This document shows, piece after piece, positions 62,352 through 64,000 of a stretch of 64,000 nt of DNA. How positions within the stretch are numbered: position 1 is the first letter of the stretch; each line of letters begins with the position of its first letter. A program made the translations under genes and the position numbers. The notes beneath the pieces were generated by a model. The model worked only from the letters and a program-made list of their open reading frames with translations, searched no databases and was not told the origin of the DNA. Source of the DNA: Melieria omissa (Eukaryota; Arthropoda; Insecta; Diptera; Ulidiidae); NCBI GenBank assembly GCA_963971225.1, contig OZ020270.1, forward strand, positions 76,028,432-76,092,431. Direction: 5' to 3'.

Positions 62352-64000
62352 CTGCCCATCACTTAGACTTGTTCGTCCCGAACAAGTGTCGAGGCTCCAC
62401 TGTGATGAGGCGCCAGGCGCTCCAAATGGACTACCTTCAGCTTAGCGCCTCTATTGCTGCAACGTTGAATCCTGTATACCACGTCGTTAATCCTAGTCAC
62501 GACTTCGTACGGTCCTTCCCATGACGCTTGAAGTTTCGGAGACAAACCTTTCCTCCGCTGGGGTTGTAGAGAATTACCAGATCGCCTTTTTGGAACCCTG
62601 CTGAGTTGGCCCGTAGATCATATCTGGCTTTCGCCTTATCGCTGACCAGTTTGGTGCGGCTCCTTATAAACTGGTGAATTTCCTCCAGTTCCGCCCGCTT
62701 ATTGGCCACGTAGTCCGTCTTAGCGCCTCCCGTCGCACCGACTACCCCGAACTTCAAGTCAGCGGGTAACCGCAACTCTGTGCCGAACACTGCTCGGGCT
62801 GGAGTGAGTGATGTCGTGTCGTGCAGGGCTGACCTATACGCCATCAGGAACAGGGGGATATGCGTGTCCCAATCCTTTTGATTCCTGCCTACCACTTTCC
62901 GCATATTTGTTGCCTTGACTGCTCGTTGGGAATGGGCCGGCGACGTCCATAGCAATCCGCTCAAAGGGCGCTCCCACGTTGTACTGCTGCATGCGGCCTA
63001 GAGATTTTCTTGTCGGCCCTTTCGCGGCTGAACATCGGTCGCAGCTCTTAATCCACGCGGCTACAGACTCCTGACATCCTACCCAGTAGAATCGTCTTTT
63101 TATTTTGGTGACGGTTTTGGTGATGCCCAGGTGCCTTCCACTGGAGTCGTTATGGTATGCCTCGATGACCTCGTTGATTCTGCATTTCGGCACTACCATT
63201 AGGTAGTTGCTGGTCCGACCATCGGCGCTCTCCCATTCGCGGTACAGGCATCCTTCCTTCAGCCGCAGACTTTTCCACTGTGCCCAGTAAGCCTTAGCGA
63301 TTGGGCTTTCACCGGCCACCTCCTGCCAGTCTGGACGTGCGCCTTGCTTCTTGCCTTCGATGGTTTTTGCAAGATCCGCATCCTCCCGCTGGTCCTTTCG
63401 TAGCCTCTTCGCAGACCACTCTTCCTCTGGCATAACGCTTACCAACCGGGCGTCCACTATCTGTTCTCTGCTTTCGGTTCGCGAGCACGGCCTGCATTCG
63501 ACTTTGCACGGACGGCGGGACAAGGCATCGGCATTTCCATGGCTACTGCCCTTGCGATGCTCTATCCTGTAGTCGTAGCTCTGCAGTCGCTCGATCCACC
63601 GCGCCAAATGTCCTTCAGGATCCTTAAAGTTCAGGAGCCATCTCAATGCCACATGATCTGTGCGCAGGCGAAACCTTTGTCCATACAGATATTTGTGGAA
63701 GTGTTTTACGCAGTCCAATACCGCCAGTAGTTCTCTCCGTGTCACACAATAGTGGCGTTCCGGTTATAGAACCCTACTGTAGTACGCTATCACTTGTTCC
63801 TGGCCGTCTATTATCTGTGATAGCACACCGCCAATACTATTCCCGCTTGCATCTGTATCCAGCACAAACATCTCCCCAGGCACGGGGAAGGCCAGAATTG
63901 GAGCACTGCACAGTTTTTCCTTCAGACGTGCAAAAGCCTGTTCCTGCTCCTCGTTCCACTCGAAAGCTTGGCTCTTTTTCGTCAGTTTGTGCAAGCTGCT
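62352..64000 (-). pseudogene. pol: RNase H and deleted integrase of copy E
   Basis: The minus-strand frame 63994-63764 carries the start of RNase H (EWNEEQEQAFARLKEKL, FVLDTDASGNSIGGVLSQI). It continues in 63745-62834 (RLRTDHVALRWLLNFKDPEG, then DALSRRPC) into the integrase zinc domain (AYHNDSSGRHLGITKTV, DRCSAAKGP) and AMDVAGPFPTS. At about 62904 the frame jumps to the RKVVGRNQKDWD region, losing the second and third catalytic acids. A frame change near 63750 and another near 62540 separate the pieces. Confidence 0.88.

Larger units (their letters stand above)
61905..64000 (-). mobile_element. Ty3/gypsy copy E, runs off the window end
   Basis: The 3' LTR (61905-62351) is followed to the right by integrase, RNase H and the end of reverse transcriptase, all on the minus strand. 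A deletion of about 300 bp removed the integrase core. The remainder lies beyond 64000. Confidence 0.9.

Overview
This is eukaryotic DNA from an insect genome, most likely a higher fly. A tephritid-like dipteran is an inference from the mix of elements and from spliced exons that read as a very Drosophila-like Unc-13. The window is AT-rich and has only one recognisable host gene. That gene is a run of six plus-strand exons (19070-22034) encoding the MUN region and the start of the C-terminal C2 domain of the synaptic priming protein Unc-13. Almost everything else is transposable-element sequence, much of it nested, so most protein-like ORFs are broken transposon genes.

Left part (1-18500). 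An old minus-strand retroelement 5' region (about 1583-5090) was split by a Transib element (2341-4243, CACAGTG ends, CGACG target duplication) and by a PIF/Harbinger-like MITE (4363-4795). A mariner (5211-6295, with a CCCT-ended insert), a Tc1 element (7007-8597, holding a tRNA-derived SINE) and a piggyBac-like mini-element (10068-11009) follow. Next come a deleted Ty3/gypsy element with a coiled-coil Gag (copy A, 11462-14752), a DD37D mariner relic (14780-15703) and a TTAA-flanked element (17757-18475).

Centre (18500-41900). The unc-13 exons have an intron holding TA microsatellites and two TA-targeting elements. After them lie a 2-kb inverted-repeat element with another TTAA element in its loop, a mini-mariner, and a hAT nest at least three deep (25080-27793). 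A long minus-strand gypsy copy B (28015-33080) is interrupted in gag by a Jockey/CR1-type LINE. A near-identical inverted LINE copy sits 1.2 kb away (36077-37889). A second gypsy subfamily (copy C, 38800-41175) and a second LINE type (41177-41890) end this part.

Right part (41900-64000). A full-length but inactive piggyBac (41930-45090) contains an LTR-retrotransposon remnant. Several SINEs, a mini-mariner, a Tc1 fragment interrupted by a 1.1-kb element with about 315-bp terminal repeats, and an errantivirus (gag-pol-env, minus strand, 53240-60347) follow. The errantivirus is truncated at its 3' end. Its leader carries eleven short palindromes at regular spacing, placed like the insulator of Drosophila gypsy. 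It abuts gypsy copy D (60351-61611), and copy E runs off the end (61905-64000).

The elements do not work together as a pathway. The window is a record of successive insertions, with target-site duplications giving the order. Coordinates of nested elements rest on terminal repeats and duplications read by eye. Family names rest on protein motifs and target-site rules, not on database searches.
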